A DNA stretch of 64,000 bases from Amaurobius ferox (GCA_951213105.1 OX578147.1:121983399-122047398); one strand, 5' to 3'; shown: positions 11,721-24,148, numbered from the stretch's first letter. Translations and numbers: made by a program. Notes: generated by a model not told the origin, from the letters alone.

Positions 11721-12874
11721 GAAATTGTGTAACGAAAGTTCCACTGTTGTATAGGGTAAGGCACTGAAAAATTCCACTTTCTTTTTCGCACAATTTATTT
11801 TTTTATTTATTAACGTAATTGATGTATAATCTATGTAGTATAATACATGGACCAACGCTAAAGTAACTGCCTTCCCCGGCTCTTCCTTATTATTTTATTC
11901 GACCGATGAGTATATTTATATTGAGAAATTACAGATCCGTAGTTACCTCTGTCACCAAAGTGACTCAATTCAAATTCTTTGATATTCAGACCTTTCGATC
12001 CAAGGGCAATAACACAGGACTGCTCTGAGTAAATCAAACTAAATTTATTGTGCACGTCACAGAAATAACAGCCGCTGGCTATTTGAAGCAAATGACATAG
12101 CCAGTAATTATTATTGCATCCGCCCAGAATACATTACAAATATACCATTAACTGGCCTGGTGATACTTTTAAATGCAGACGATTCTAAAGCTTTTATCCT
12201 TACCACTGGCCTTCTGTTTTCTCCCCTCGTATTGCGGCAAAACCCTGAATACTAAACCTTTCTTAGTCATTTTTGTATTCAGTGGGTTTTCCCTCCCACT
12301 CCCTTACTCGAACCCTTCATCATTCCAAGAACATTCTACTCAAACAGTCGCTAGTTAAAAAGCCCTCTTTCCCTCCCAGCACTTACTCAAGACAAACACG
12401 ACCTACTTAGCTCTCCCGATCCGAAAACTTATTCCTACTCTCCCGTAGGAACGCAGATAATGCTGATTGGGTCGGTGATTCGTCAAACAACCGAACCAGT
12501 TAGGATCGTTAGTTTAAGTAAACATAAATTATAATGAAAACTGAGGAAAGTAATAATCAAAAGGTTATTTAGACCTCACGACTCTGAACCTCAATTCGCA
12601 AAGAAAATGCATGAAAAGAGCAAACGCAAAGTCATGACTTACGCAAATGACGTAACAAATTGACGTAAAAATTTGACAGAAAAATTGATAGATAATTGAT
12701 TGATAGAGAATTTGATAGATAAATTTGATAGATAAATTTTCATCTGCAAAGATTTCAGCTTTCTAATCACCTGGGAAGCCTAGTCCATCAAGGACATTGA
12801 ACAAAACAACAGACAAAAAGAGGCAAGGTGACGTAAATAAGAATAGGTGTAAAGAGAAACGATGTCTTCCCTAA
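11721..12874. other. Unassigned DNA
   Basis: Contains chance open frames on both strands. A small 'gatagataaatttgatagataaattt' repeat lies near 12690-12740. No exon with splice signals was recognised. Confidence 0.4.
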
Positions 12875-13185
12875 CATATCAGATCTACATCTGAAGATCC
12901 ATGATCATTAACATTCCGTAATCTCAAGGTTTACGACGATAATATTTGCAATCTATTTATACGTCACAGAAAAAATATTTTCTAACAGTACAGCAATCCG
13001 TAGAAACATATTACCATCCTGGGAACATTAGATTTTGTATGATATTTATTTCTTTCAACATATATTCGAAAATTTGTATAACTACCCACTAAACTCAAAA
13101 TATTAGCATTGGGATATTTGATGGACAAAGTTTTATAATAGAGAACTTTTATAGATATTCCCAGAATGTATAGTTTTAAATGAAA
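12875..13185 (+). repeat. Family C repeat, single-unit copy, 3' truncated
   Basis: Carries the shared order: 'agatctacatctgaagatc', then a 'cattcygtaatc' block, 'tatacgtcac', 'caatccrtagaaacatattaccat', 'gggaacattagrtttygt' and 'taactaccsa'. It matches 15580-16075 and 21960-22415. Tail incomplete. Confidence 0.6.
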
Positions 13186-13322
13186 TTTTTCTATTTTCCG
13201 CCTTAAATAAAAATGTACTGTACATGCATCTCTTTGTGGGATTTAAGGTTATTAGGATCTTTTAATTATGCATCAAAAGTATTGGCAAGTATGTCAATAG
13301 TATGTTGTAAGTATCTACTAAT

Positions 13323-13570
13323 TGTAGAATTTGAGTTTGCGTAGAATTTGCTATGCTTTTAAATTTTCCCATGATACATATAATATGTATAGGGAAATAT
13401 TTTTAATTTTAGAATTTGAGGTTGTGTAGAATTTTTTATGATTTTAAGTTTGCCCATGATACAAAGAATATGTATAGGGAAAGGTTTCTAATTTTAAACT
13501 TTTACGTTGTGTAGAATTTGTTATGCTTTTAGGTTTGCCCATGACACATAAAATATGTATAAAGGTTTCT
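13323..13570. repeat. ~92-bp tandem repeat, three units
   Basis: Each unit contains 'gtagaattt.tatg.ttttaa.tttgcccatga' followed by an imperfect palindrome of the form atacatataatatgtat. Units start near 13325, 13418 and 13505. Confidence 0.8.
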
Positions 13571-13629
13571 AAAGGCACCGAATTTATGAAATCGAATTTT
13601 GATGGTTTTATATGGGGTCACCAAGAAAC

Positions 13630-14223
13630 AGATGTAGTATAATCTTTTCCATTTTAGGTGATATTCTGCAATTTTTGCTATGATTTGGAGAGCATTCCAC
13701 TGTGACAACCCTTTCCGCATCTTTTGTCTGCTTTTTTCGCCCTTTTGTCGCCAAGGTAAAAATCGCAACATTCCATTCTGTCAACGTTTTCCACTTATTT
13801 TGTCGATCCTTTGTCGTTTTTGTCGCCAACGTAAAAACCGCCGTTTATGCAACAGTTGATCTGTAGCAATTCAAACATGGGCCTAAGCCCGTGTTTCAGG
13901 CCTAACTCGCTACTCTCGCCCGCTAAAACGACATCACAGAATCCGGCCCCGCTGGCTGTTTGAGGTCGCACGTAGCAATAGCTGTTTGTGCAACAGGTGT
14001 TCTGTGGTTCATAAAGCACAACATGAAAATCAGAAATTTTTCTGATTTTTATGTTGGCGACAAAAACGCTAAAAACGTTGCCAGAATGGAATATTGTGAT
14101 TTTTTCCTTGACGACAAAGGACGCGGAAATGGCAGCCAGAATGGAATGTTCTCCAAATCATAACAGGGATTGCCAGAATCTTATCTGAAATCGCTAAAAA
14201 TGAAAAGGGATTAAACTACATCT
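13630..14223. mobile_element. Foldback-like element with ~190-bp inverted arms
   Basis: The left arm (about 13630-13838) begins AGATGTAGTATAATC. The right arm (about 14039-14223) ends with its complement, GATTAAACTACATCT. Matching blocks run in mirror order: 'tatgatttggaga.cattcca', 'cctttgtcg', 'ttgtcgccaac'. Arms agree at roughly three of four bases by eye. The ~200-bp centre contains no recognised protein. No clear target duplication was found. Confidence 0.7.
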
Positions 14224-14894
14224 GTACCGTTAGCAATAACGGACAATATAATAATTGTCTAAAGCAGCGGTTCTAAACTTTGTCTTATATGCATACAACC
14301 AAAACCAAAATTGAGAAATTTTAATACCACTAACAAAATATGTTTTGTATACAAATAAGAAGTCAAGACTGTAAAATTAATTTAGTTATTGTCACAGTAT
14401 TTTATTTCGGTTCTAATAAAAAAATTGAAAAAAAAATATAAGTATTAGAATATACGATTAATATGATTTATGACTAACAAACAGTGGTTATCGATTAATA
14501 AAATGATTTAATGTGATACTTGTGATTGTTTGTGTGGCAAAAAGAAAGATAATTTACGCAGGGAGCTGGAATAAATTTGATAATGGGGTAACTAATTAAT
14601 GTTTATCTACCTTATTTTCAAAATGAATTGTTATTTTTGAAAAGGCTAGTAATCGATGTACAATTGCAGTTGTGAAAGAATACACTAATAATATATTACG
14701 CAATAAATATACTGGCTACTAAAATGACGAAGCATTGTTATTTTCTACTTATTTATTGAAGTATCATCCATTATTTAATTTTACAACAACAAAATAATAT
14801 CTCTTCAGGTGATAACCTTACACGGAGGCGGTGTATGATATGCGTGATTTGGGGTTTAAGCCACTTACTTAAATCATTAAACTAGTTCCTCATG
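14224..14894. other. A+T-rich DNA with a hAT-like end at 14265
   Basis: CAGCGGTTCTAAACTTTGTC at 14265 resembles the CAGNGGTTCTCAAAC termini of many hAT non-autonomous elements. The partner end was not located. Confidence 0.35.
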
Positions 14895-15075
14895 TGACAT
14901 AAAATAGCCATTAAATAGGGGGTATTCGAAAAGTTTTTCCAGACCCCCTTGAAGTTCCCGGAGACTTCAAAGACTAAATATTTTAGTACTACACTTATAG
15001 TATCATCAAAGAAATAGAGCTTAATGTAGTCTGATGTTGATTCCACCCCAGTGGAATAAAATTATGAACTTTCGA
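14895..15075 (+). repeat. Family D repeat, one degenerate unit
   Basis: Contains 'tcgaaaagtttttccagaccccc', 'tatagtatc', 'gagcttaatg' and 'gattccaccccagtggaataaaat' in the same order as 51919-52115. It runs directly into an old SINE. Confidence 0.5.
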
Positions 15076-15099
15076 AAATACTTTCTAGAGAGGCCTTTC

Positions 15100-15330
15100 G
15101 GTAGTCTAGACTGTTTTCGACCTTCTTACCTACCCACCCGAAAGTGGAAGGTAACTATTTGGACTGTTGAGAGAGTGCCGTTATATTTAGACCCGAACCC
15201 AATAGGGATAGCGGCCGCAGGGACCGTACCATCCTTCTCCTGACCTATCACCTCTCGTACTTTCAAGTACTTTTAAACCTGCAGATTTATCTTGTTCATA
15301 CTTCGCGTAGACACACGACGTCAAAGATTG
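15100..15330 (-). mobile_element. Old, strongly diverged SINE copy
   Basis: Recognisable against the better copies by 'aaggtaactatttgga', 'atttagacccgaaccca', 'gggaccgtaccatcctt', 'cacctctcg' and 'cttcgcgtagacac'. Box A and box B positions are no longer readable. The 69-codon frame here is SINE sequence. Confidence 0.6.
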
Positions 15331-15452
15331 GGCCCTCTTCATGTGATCCTCCCATCAAAGCCACTGGACTATTTGTAACCTAGTTCTTCTCTCTTTCATT
15401 CGATATTAAGCCACACGATCTAGCTGAAGGCTTTGAGACAGGAAGAACAGAG

Positions 15453-16072
15453 TGTTTGCTAATTGTTAAAAAAGGATCCAAGATCCAAACAGCCAAGCTA
15501 CACCCACGGCCCAGCTCGCCATCTTTATTTGCGGCTGCTGAAAATGGGCGCTAGCTGCGCACATCTCAGCTAGTTAACTTCATAAAAACAGATTAATTCT
15601 TCACTTCACTAAGCTCTGATACCATGGACAAAAACAAACTCCAATGATATCTGAGATCGATATCTAAAGATCTATGTGCTTCAAGACATTCAGGAGTCTT
15701 AAGGCTTATGATAACATTCTCTACCGAGATATACGTCACTGGAGGAAGCGTTTTCCTAATGTAGGTGAATAATCCATCGAGACATTATTACCATTCAGGG
15801 AGCATTAAGTTTCGCGAGATTTATAATCCCTAGCAACATTTATTTGACGACGCGTATAATTTCCTGGAGAGCTTTCAATGCGAAATACTACAACAGAGCT
15901 CGCTCTATTCGATGGAAATTTAGTGTAATGGTGTCCCCTTTTATCTTTGTTCACATAATGCATTGCTGGATGAATTTTAAGTAATTTTCCGAGCAAAATA
16001 AACATGTAGCCTATTCGGACAGGTTTAAGGTATTTGTCAATTTATTAGAAATGTTTGCTAATTGTTAAAAAA
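15453..16072 (+). repeat. Family C repeat flanked by 21-bp direct repeats
   Basis: A single-unit family C copy (about 15580-16050) begins near TAACTTCATAAAAA at 15578. It carries 'taacattctctaccgag', 'acgtcactgga', 'attaccattcagggagcattaagttt' and a long tail with 'atgcattgctggatgaattttaag'. The 21-mer TGTTTGCTAATTGTTAAAAAA is identical at 15453 and 16052. The right copy looks like family sequence ('ctgttaattgtt' in the copy at 32940), so this may be an unequal-exchange trace, not a target duplication. Confidence 0.6.
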
Positions 16073-17833
16073 CGTTTAATTTTGTTTCTTTGTGGCAACA
16101 CAAAATTTCACATAAAAGAAAATGTCTGAGACTGCCGACAAAATTAAAAATACTTTGTTAGTTATAGCGTAATACTATTGTTAGCAACCTTTCTCGAAGG
16201 CACAAAAGAAAGCTTTCTTTGTCGGGATAATTTAAACAGAGGTCACTCTATAAAAGAATGGAAAGTAACCCTTTTTCACTCAAATTAAAAGCGTTATAGT
16301 CATTTGAATCCCTTTTCTAGAGTGGCTGTTCTTTTCATATGAATCATATGAACGAAGATATTTTTATTTGCCTTGGAAATCGATTGCTAACAATTACCTT
16401 ATATTGCAACTACAGATAAGTAATTTTAACTTTAATTCCAATTAGTTATTCTGGGTGAAATTCTTATATATAAATTTATGTACTAACAAGTGTTGTCAGC
16501 AATTGGATGACATTTACGGCTAAAATCATAGAACAAAAATGGCTGGATTTCCTGAATATTTTTTATAAGTAATTCCAAACTTAAACATTTTATGGTTAGA
16601 TTTAGCTGTTTTTGTGTGCTGAACAAAGAAGAAATGGTTAAATCTAGCCATAAAATGGCGGAGTGAGTAATCGTAGTACATATGATCTTTTATTCTAATA
16701 AAATATTTTAAATCTACTTTCCATAATGTTTAAATCTGCTCTTTTTAATGGTTACACTATATATTTATACTAATGGAAGGTATCAACTGCTTCTAGATTT
16801 AGATTAGAGTATTAATTCATTATTTTATTTTTATTAAATTTCTGGTACTAAATTTCTTAACGTCGCAACAATACAATTAACTATATTAAAAAACTAAATA
16901 CACCAAAGAATCAATCTTTTGTATAAAGTACATAAGTGTTTTACCTTCAATTATGTCTAAATTATAAGTCAATTTCAAATGCTTTTAGCAATCTATTATT
17001 TTTATATAAAAATGCAGCCTTCAACAATAGATGGGGTATAAATTTGTTGGCTGAAATTCGCCATTTCTTTTTTTGGAAATTATTTTTGATTCGTTTCCTC
17101 TCGCCAAACGTTATTAGTATTTCCAACATTTAAATTTTACAAATCTAATATTTTGTTATATATTTTGAAATTTAATAGATTACTTTCCAACTATCTAAAC
17201 TTTGTTAGAAACTTTGCTTGGAGTAAACTTTGTTCTCCCTTTATTTGTAGGATTATTTTTTCGTTGTTCCTAAGAAAGTCCCCAAAAACCTTAATAAATT
17301 TGCAAAGAAAGGGCCATGCGTGTATACGTTAGATCTATCTATGGAAAAGCGACTATGTCCGATTGAATAAAAGTGGTTGCAGCACCCATAGCGGAGAATT
17401 TGGAGTAAAAACTCGACAACATAGAGAGATAGATGAAAATGAAATCCAATTGCAAAGTCATTGAGACCTTTAACACGGTGACATCTTCAGTACCTGTTTA
17501 TATTATTTGCTAATATTCTTTCTGAAATTAAAATATCAATTGTCCTTGACGGAGGGAATTTTAAATTGACGCTACACTAAATTTCTCTTGATGCGAGCGT
17601 TTTTTATTACAATATTTCTAAATTAACCATTTGCCAATAACCTTATACTATGTCTAATAAATGCCTTATGTAGTAGCTTTATCGTCAATTCCTTCTTATT
17701 ATACAATGGTCTACAATTTTGATATTGGCTTTTTTTCGTCTATCTCGCTGTGTTACCAAGTTCATGATCCTAACTGTTTGCAGCATCCATAGCGGAGAAT
17801 TTAATCTCTCTTATTCAATTGGGTACCGTAATT
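16073..17833. other. Intron-like unassigned DNA
   Basis: No exon recognised. An inverted pair, 'ttttatggttagatttagct' at 16590 and 'ggttaaatctagccataaaa' at 16634, could form a ~20-bp hairpin. 'gcagcacccatagcggagaattt' at 17379 recurs at 17781. Confidence 0.45.
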
Positions 17834-18757
17834 ACTTTCCTTATATACATAATGTATAAGGAAAGTATTGTGACAGGGTCGAAAATTCGAATTCGAGTTT
17901 TCGACGGGAGAGCACGTTTCAAGCATCCCTGATCACGAAACGAACATTTTTGAAGTGATGTGTGTGTGTGTGTGAGTGGGTTTGTGTGTGTCTGTGGAGA
18001 CGATATCTCACGAACGAATGGAACGATTCGAATGAAATTTGGTACAAAAATCACAATTTGTGAATACTGGAAGTTTATTGCTTTAAAACACAATCGAATG
18101 ATCAGAACCCCTCTAAATTTTCGAGTGAAATTTTGAAAAAATTATCAAAAAATCAAAACCTTTAATAAAGTTACGCAGATAGACACTTCTTAAGTAATTT
18201 TTCCTTAGAAAACGATTGACGTACTTTAGAACGCTAGCATGAACCGTTCTTGAGATATTACACATTTTTCAAATAAATTTATCAAAAAATCCCATAAATT
18301 AAAAAAAAAAAATATTAACTGTTGAGAAACATGCTCACTTTTCATATGTAATATTAAGCGATAAATTTGGTGACATCATTGTTATGGATCTAGCTCGTTC
18401 CATTCATGAGAAAAGATACTTTGAGTAGTATTTTTGTATTTGAACGCCAATAGTCATTTATCTGCTATAAGAATGAATAACTTATTTCTCCCTCCATAAC
18501 GCTTGGCGAGATTTTGGCGACTTATTTGGTGGAGTGTCGCCAACTTGGTGACTTATTTAAATGTTGCTAAATTAACGAAAATCTCGCCAAATGGATGAAA
18601 ATGACGCTAAATCAATGAAAATGACGACTAATTGTCGAAAATTCAATATCTTGGAACGAATATAAGTATCTACTATAAGAAAAACCAATTTTTTGTACTG
18701 CAAAATTAGTAAATTCATTACATTATATACGGAAAGTCATGTGTGGCCCATATCATA
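17834..18757 (-). mobile_element. Hairpin-ended (Helentron-like) element, subfamily A
   Basis: Complete copy in minus orientation. The 3' hairpin is at 17834-17866 (ACTTTCCTTATAT ... TATAAGGAAAGT). The 5' end is at 18757, reading TATGATATGGGCCACACATG on the element strand. It contains a short (GT)n at 17959-17990 and a TTGGCGA-rich block near 18505-18560. It aligns along its whole length with 26053-27120 and, reversed, with 6390-7303. The 92-codon frame at the hairpin end is not a gene. Confidence 0.72.
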
Positions 18758-19084
18758 TTTTTTTTATAGTAAAAGAACATAAAGTGTTCAGTCATGAACC
18801 TTTACTTATACAGTTGTTGAGGTGATTAAGGATTCTCTTACGAACCTGTACTGTTACAAAGGGAATATAGAAAGGAATTATTTCAACGGGGGTCAAAAAT
18901 ACTACTATAGGATTTTGATTCTATACATGTTGAGCGCCTCTGATTGCAAACCATTCTTTTTTATTCAATGTCCGTCTAAGCAGAATATCTGTTGGGTAAA
19001 TTGAGACTACGTTAATGGGAATAATTAGTCCTTAGTCCTTAACATAGCTGAATTACGTTTGAAGAAAAACCCGTCCTTAACAGT
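18758..19084. other. No recognisable feature
   Basis: No feature recognised. Confidence 0.35.
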
Positions 19085-19480
19085 GTATTTACATTTAAAG
19101 ATCCATGCAAAAGAACATAATCTTTAAGTTTAACATTCCCTACCGAATAATATGTCACTCCAGAAAAACATTTCCTAATATAGACCAGCACTCCATTGAA
19201 ATAAATTAAGCTTCAATTAACAAAACATTAAGCTTCTTGACATATCGTTTTCAGCAATTATTTGGATATGTATAACTACTGAGAGCTAGCTCTAAATACG
19301 AAGTACTATCACAGAGATATTAGGTGGGTATTAAGTTTTATGGAGCAAAATTTCTATTTTGTTCCTAGAATTAAGAACTTGAATGAATTTTCAGCAGCTT
19401 GTCACGTGAAAAGGACTTTTATTGTTCGTTCACAGTTTTAGCCTGAGTTTTGTAAGCATTGGATAACTGTGAAATAAGGG
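19085..19480 (+). repeat. Family C repeat, diverged copy
   Basis: Carries 'taaagatccatgc', 'taacattccctaccga', 'atgtcactccaga', 'aaacatttccta' and 'aaacattaagctt' in family C order. More diverged than the other copies. Confidence 0.45.
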
Positions 19481-20814
19481 AATCTATGCTTTGTGTAGGA
19501 AGCTAACTTCAATTCAGGGATTGTAGGAAAATTTTAATGAGTCAGGTTTAGAATATAGTCCATTTATTGTTATTGCTAATCGCATTTGGTAATTACACAA
19601 AAATTACACAGAGTCTAAGAGCCAGTCCTTGGATCTTGAGGCCCTCAAGAACCAACTCGGGCTGAATAAGTAAATTTAAAAACTGTGTTTGTTGGGGTGA
19701 AAACTTTTACTCATAAGTCGCCATGAGCAGCTTCAATAGAGGTAAATTATAAGAAATAATTTGACAAATTGTTAAATATTTGATATTAGACATTTGGCAC
19801 CGTTTAACTTTTCATTATCACGTGTTATTTCTTTTACTTTTATATAGAGATAAAGTCAAAGCTGAATGAGATTTTTGCGGGACATTTTGTTACAAAAATG
19901 CCAGTTTTACTTTTCAAGGATTTACCAAATTTAATAGATTAAAATGCTCTACTGGACTAAGCTGTGTACAAAATGTCAGTTCCTAGGACGTAGGGAAGTA
20001 TGTTAAAAATGCCATCAAAGAAATTGAAAGAGGCATTGGCCATGATGAATTTAATAAAGGATTTTAACGAGTGAAAAGAAAAATTTCCTTATTTGAGTAA
20101 AAGCTAAAATATATTGATATAAACTGAACTCAATTTATACTCTTACATTAGACACTTGGCAATGTTTAACACACATTATCACTTAGATGATGCAGATCAG
20201 AGATTAGACTGATATGAATTAAGAATCAAATTTTGGAGGGGATAGAAGGGTTCACTAAGAATTTTCACTAAGAATTTTCACTTCCTGTTCTGACGATGTC
20301 ACTTCCTGTTCTTTTGAATTTCCGTATGACTGTACGAAATAAGTATGAAAGAAAAGAATAAAAATAATTAATATTTCCAACAAAATGAAGTGTACTCACC
20401 CCTTGCTAACATATGAAGGCTTCTTCCTAAATTATTTGTTCCCACTTTTGTTTGGAAAGTCCTTCCATCATAAGTCAAACTGCCGAATCATTGAAACTTC
20501 TTTCTTTAGTCAAAGAACCGGCAGTTTTATTATCTTGGTGTAGACCAACTTGTGAAGGGATCCATTGGAAATGCCTCATGTTGCTACTCGTAGCAAATGA
20601 AAAATCTGCAATGTATTGAGATAGATTTATCCTAGCATGTAAGATGATTACTCTTTATTACGATTACTTTAGTCGTTTTTTACATCATTACAATTGTAGT
20701 TACTGATGTTTTTAAAGTAACATGTGAACTTTCGTTACACGAAAAGTAACCGTTAAAGATAACTCTATTAATTTATTGAGTTTAGTATTTTATTTACGTT
20801 GATGAAATATAACA
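19481..20814. other. No recognisable feature
   Basis: A+T-rich sequence. 'gacatttggca.ygtttaac' at 19788 recurs near 20153. A 'cactaagaattttca' doublet lies at 20254-20280. No exon or RNA gene seen. Confidence 0.4.
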
Positions 20815-20849
20815 TTAACTTCATAAAAACCAAATATTTCTTTATTTAA

Positions 20850-21242
20850 CTGTTCTTTACAGTTTTTAGTTCACTATTTTTCACAGTTTTTTATGCACTA
20901 TTCTTTTCAGTTTTTCACTTCACTGCTATTAACGGTTCTTTGCTGTTATTTATATAGTTCTTTACATGACTGTTATTTACAGTTCTTTACATGACTGTTA
21001 TTTACAGTTCTTTACATGACTGTTATTTACAGTTCTTTATTTTGCAGATATTTACAGTTCTGTAATTATTTGTCATTTACAGTTCTGTAATTCACTAGTA
21101 TTTATAGTTCTGTAATGCACTGTTATTTACAGTTTTGTAATTCTCTGTTATTTACAGTTCATTTCTTTAATGTTATTTGTAGTTTTTTACTATTATTTAC
21201 AGTTTTTACTTCACTGTTATTTACAGTTCTTTATTTCTTGCT
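20850..21242. repeat. ~25-bp minisatellite (ctgttatttacagttcttta)
   Basis: More than ten units based on CTGTTATTTACAGTTCTTTA. A block of near-identical units lies at about 20945-21040 and more diverged ones on either side. It may have expanded inside the 5' part of a family C copy, because TAACTTCATAAAAA, the putative family C start, lies just upstream at 20817. Confidence 0.9.
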
Positions 21243-21247
21243 AATGT

Positions 21248-21939
21248 CAGGACCGTAGCCAGAGACAAAATTGAGGAGGTATTGGATGGAAATTCAAGGG
21301 GGAATCAACAGTTTTAAAGAAGGGGTTCACCAAAAACACAATTAATCATTAGTATTTGTAAACCATAATAGTTACTATTATATATTTCAATTCATATAAA
21401 TTATTAACAAATAATTACCTATTTATATTTGCAAGCTAAGAAGTGATTATTAATATACATATATTTACTCTACATCACTATTAATATATAATAATTACAG
21501 ATTTTAATGTAAGCATTAATTAGTAATAAAGCTGTTAATAATTTGTAGAAACATTCTGAAAATTAATACAAGTCAATGCTTAATATTAACTCTTACCTAC
21601 TTATCAGTTGATTTTGACTCTATAATGTATAACACTGAACCCCACAATAATACAAAAGTATCCTAAATACTACTGTCATAATTTTTAAATATTTTTTTAA
21701 TTAAATATGTAAATAAATTGATTGTTAGTATAATCACAAATTCTGCTAAATTAAAAAAATCTCTGAAACAAAGTAATTCATAGAAAAAATCTCAAAGAAA
21801 ATTATTATGCAAAATTTGAATGGCATTTTATATGAAATTTCATATCAATGTAAAAAATTTAATATTTTTTATCAGGGGGAGCTGAGTATACCCCTTGGGG
21901 GATTTAGCCAACTCTGGATCCTGCCTGGCTACGGCCCTG
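21248..21939. mobile_element. hAT-like non-autonomous element (CAGGGCCGTAGCCAG ends)
   Basis: The left end CAGGACCGTAGCCAG and the reverse complement of the right end, CAGGGCCGTAGCCAG, match at 14 of 15 positions. Such CAG-starting ends are common in hAT elements. The flanks gctaatgt and gtaatgat share TAATG but are not a clean 8-bp duplication. The 0.7-kb interior is A+T-rich with no open frame. A second copy begins at 63315 and shares interior blocks such as 'attatatatttcaatycatataaatta'. Confidence 0.65.
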
Positions 21940-21959
21940 GTAATGATAAAACAATTAAA

Positions 21960-22415
21960 TACAACTTTTAAGATATCAGGTCTACATCTGAAGATCTACA
22001 TCAACATTAAGTAATCTTACATGCTTCCAACGATAGCATTCTCTACCGAGCCAAACATCACCACAAAGAACATTTCCTAGAAAAACAATTCAAACTAACA
22101 ATCCCTAGAAACAAATTACCATTCCGGGACCATTAGGTTTTGTAAGATATTCCCCCTTTAAACATTTATCCGGAGATACGCAGTAGAGCTTTAAAATACA
22201 AGATATTAACATAGATCTATCTATTCGATGGCCATTAAGTTTAATGGCGCGTAATCCTTTTTATCACCGTTCCCAGAATGCATCACTGGATGAATTTTAA
22301 GCAGGTTTCAGCGTAAGATAAACACACTATATAACCGATTCTTGTAGGTTTAAGGTATTTGTAAACACTGAGGGCATTGCCAAGTATTTTCTAATTACGA
22401 AATAAAGACATGTAG
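21960..22415 (+). repeat. Family C repeat, well preserved single-unit copy
   Basis: Contains the whole series: 'ggtctacatctgaagatctac', 'atagcattctctaccgag', 'catcaccacaaag', 'aacaattcaaactaacaatccctagaaacaaattaccattccgggaccattaggttttgtaagatat', and a tail with 'ccattaagtttaatggcgcgtaatccttttta', 'cccagaatgcatcactggatgaattttaagcag' and 'gtttaaggtatttg'. It serves as the reference for the multi-unit copies at 27650 and 29930. Confidence 0.7.
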
Positions 22416-23383
22416 TATTCAAACGCATAGAAGGGAGTGAAATTAAAAATATAGTTCATTGAAATGTTGTCAAATTAGCTGTAATAGTTCGTTTTCATAG
22501 TCAATTAAATCATTTCTAGTGTAAATAGAAATTTATTGCATTTTAAACTGTAAATACTGGCTTTCTTCTAAGGTTTTATACATTCTTGTAACTTTCGATG
22601 GAAGTGCCCTACACGGTCAATAAAAAATTCTGTGCACAGATGTGTGTACACAGTCTGTGCATGTACACAGACAATGTCCGATCTTGTCAGCACTTCCTTG
22701 TGTAATTCAATGAAATTAATGCTTTTACACTAAAAAAATGATGTACAAGATCTACAGTACAATTTTTACACTTTGAAACATAGTTGAAAAGTGTTTATGG
22801 CTTTGTTCATTTATTCAGTCATTCATTCTGTCAAAAAAAGCACAATTTATTTAATGATAATAGTTACATGCAATAAATAGTTTATGAGTCAATGTGAATC
22901 CTGTTTACTTGGGCTAGCCATACACAAGAAGAGATGAGGCAGCTTCAGGTGATTTATTCATACTTTACAACATAGTTGAAAAGTGTTTATGACTTTGTTT
23001 ATTCTGTCTGTCTGCTCTTTTACACGATAACTGCCGTAAAAATGACTTTATCAAAATGAAATGTTAGTATGTTGTTGAGACAGTATGCGGGACATATGGA
23101 AATACAAATGATCAATATCACCAAATTAGTTTTGGATTGAACCCGGGTTGAAAAAACGAAATACATTGAACCCTATGGAACCTAATTTTTCAAACATTTT
23201 TTAAGCGAATTTAAAATTCACAAATTGCATCGAAAGTTTTAGGAAATATTCAAATTATCCCGTACAATATATAAAACAAATTTCAGCAACATGTGTTTGG
23301 TAGTGTTTTAAAGAAAAATTAACATAATAATGACACCCATATAATATGAAGAGATCACTTGACTCACTTCAAAATAAAAAAAA
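22416..23383. other. Unassigned DNA with small local duplications
   Basis: 'acatagttgaaaagtgtttatg' occurs at about 22779 and 22971. A 'ctgtg(c/t)..acag' cluster lies at 22630-22675. No exon recognised. Confidence 0.4.
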
Positions 23384-24143
23384 TCTGATGTGGGCAGCAC
23401 ATGACTTTCCCTGTGGATTCAAATGCATTGTCTCTTTATTTCATTAATAATTCATTAAATTTAGTTTAATTGCACTAAATAACACAAATAAATAATAGAC
23501 TGAAAATCGGCATAGCAAAAATGCTAAAACACTAAAACATCTGAAGTACGACTTGCACAACGGTTTAATTGCACAAAATAATGCCCACAATTATTTAAAA
23601 TGACATTGAATTGGGACTTTTAAATCCAATTTTCGTTCTCAGTTGGTAACTGGACATTTTTTCAACTGTGGCGCAGCGTAAATGTGAAAAAACTAAAATA
23701 TCTCGAGAACGGCAAGTCCTAGTGTAATGCAGTTGGTCTTATTCTTTTCAATGATAAACATTATGAATAAAACACGCATTTAATTGATATATTTGAGCAT
23801 ACGTAGTATTTTATTTCAGATTTTGACGATTTTTTCAGGCCATTTCGCAAAAAAAGGCAGGTTATATTTTTTCAAATCGTACCAAAATCTAATCAGCACC
23901 AGGGTGACTCACAAGTGACTTACATACCAAATTTTATGAAATTCGGTCCATTAGTTTTTGAGATAGAGTGGATACAAAATCTGCACAGACAGACAGAGAG
24001 ACACACACACATACGTCATGCTAGAATGGTTTTATTGTATTCTAGCGATGTCGAAACATGTAGATTCGTCGAAAACTCGAGTTGCGATTTTCGACATGAC
24101 TCCAATACTTTCCCTATGCATTATCATGTATTGCAGGGAAAGT
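23384..24143 (+). mobile_element. Hairpin-ended (Helentron-like) element, subfamily B
   Basis: The 5' end is TCTGATGTGGGCAGCACATG followed by ACTTTCCC. The 3' hairpin is at 24107-24143 (ACTTTCCCTATGCA ... TGCAGGGAAAGT). The interior differs from subfamily A. It has 'tctcgagaacggcaagtccta', 'ttggtcttattctttt', 'ttcgcaaaaaaaggcaggtt' and 'caaaatctaatcagcaccaggg', then a (GACA/CA)n stretch at about 23985-24015. It is followed after four bases by another copy in the same orientation. The 76- and 65-codon frames are element sequence. Confidence 0.72.
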
Positions 24144-24148
24144 AAAAT

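Noticed and set aside
21240..21947. A clean 8-bp target duplication around the CAGGGCCG element
   Set aside because: The flanks share only TAATG with an offset, so it cannot be claimed.
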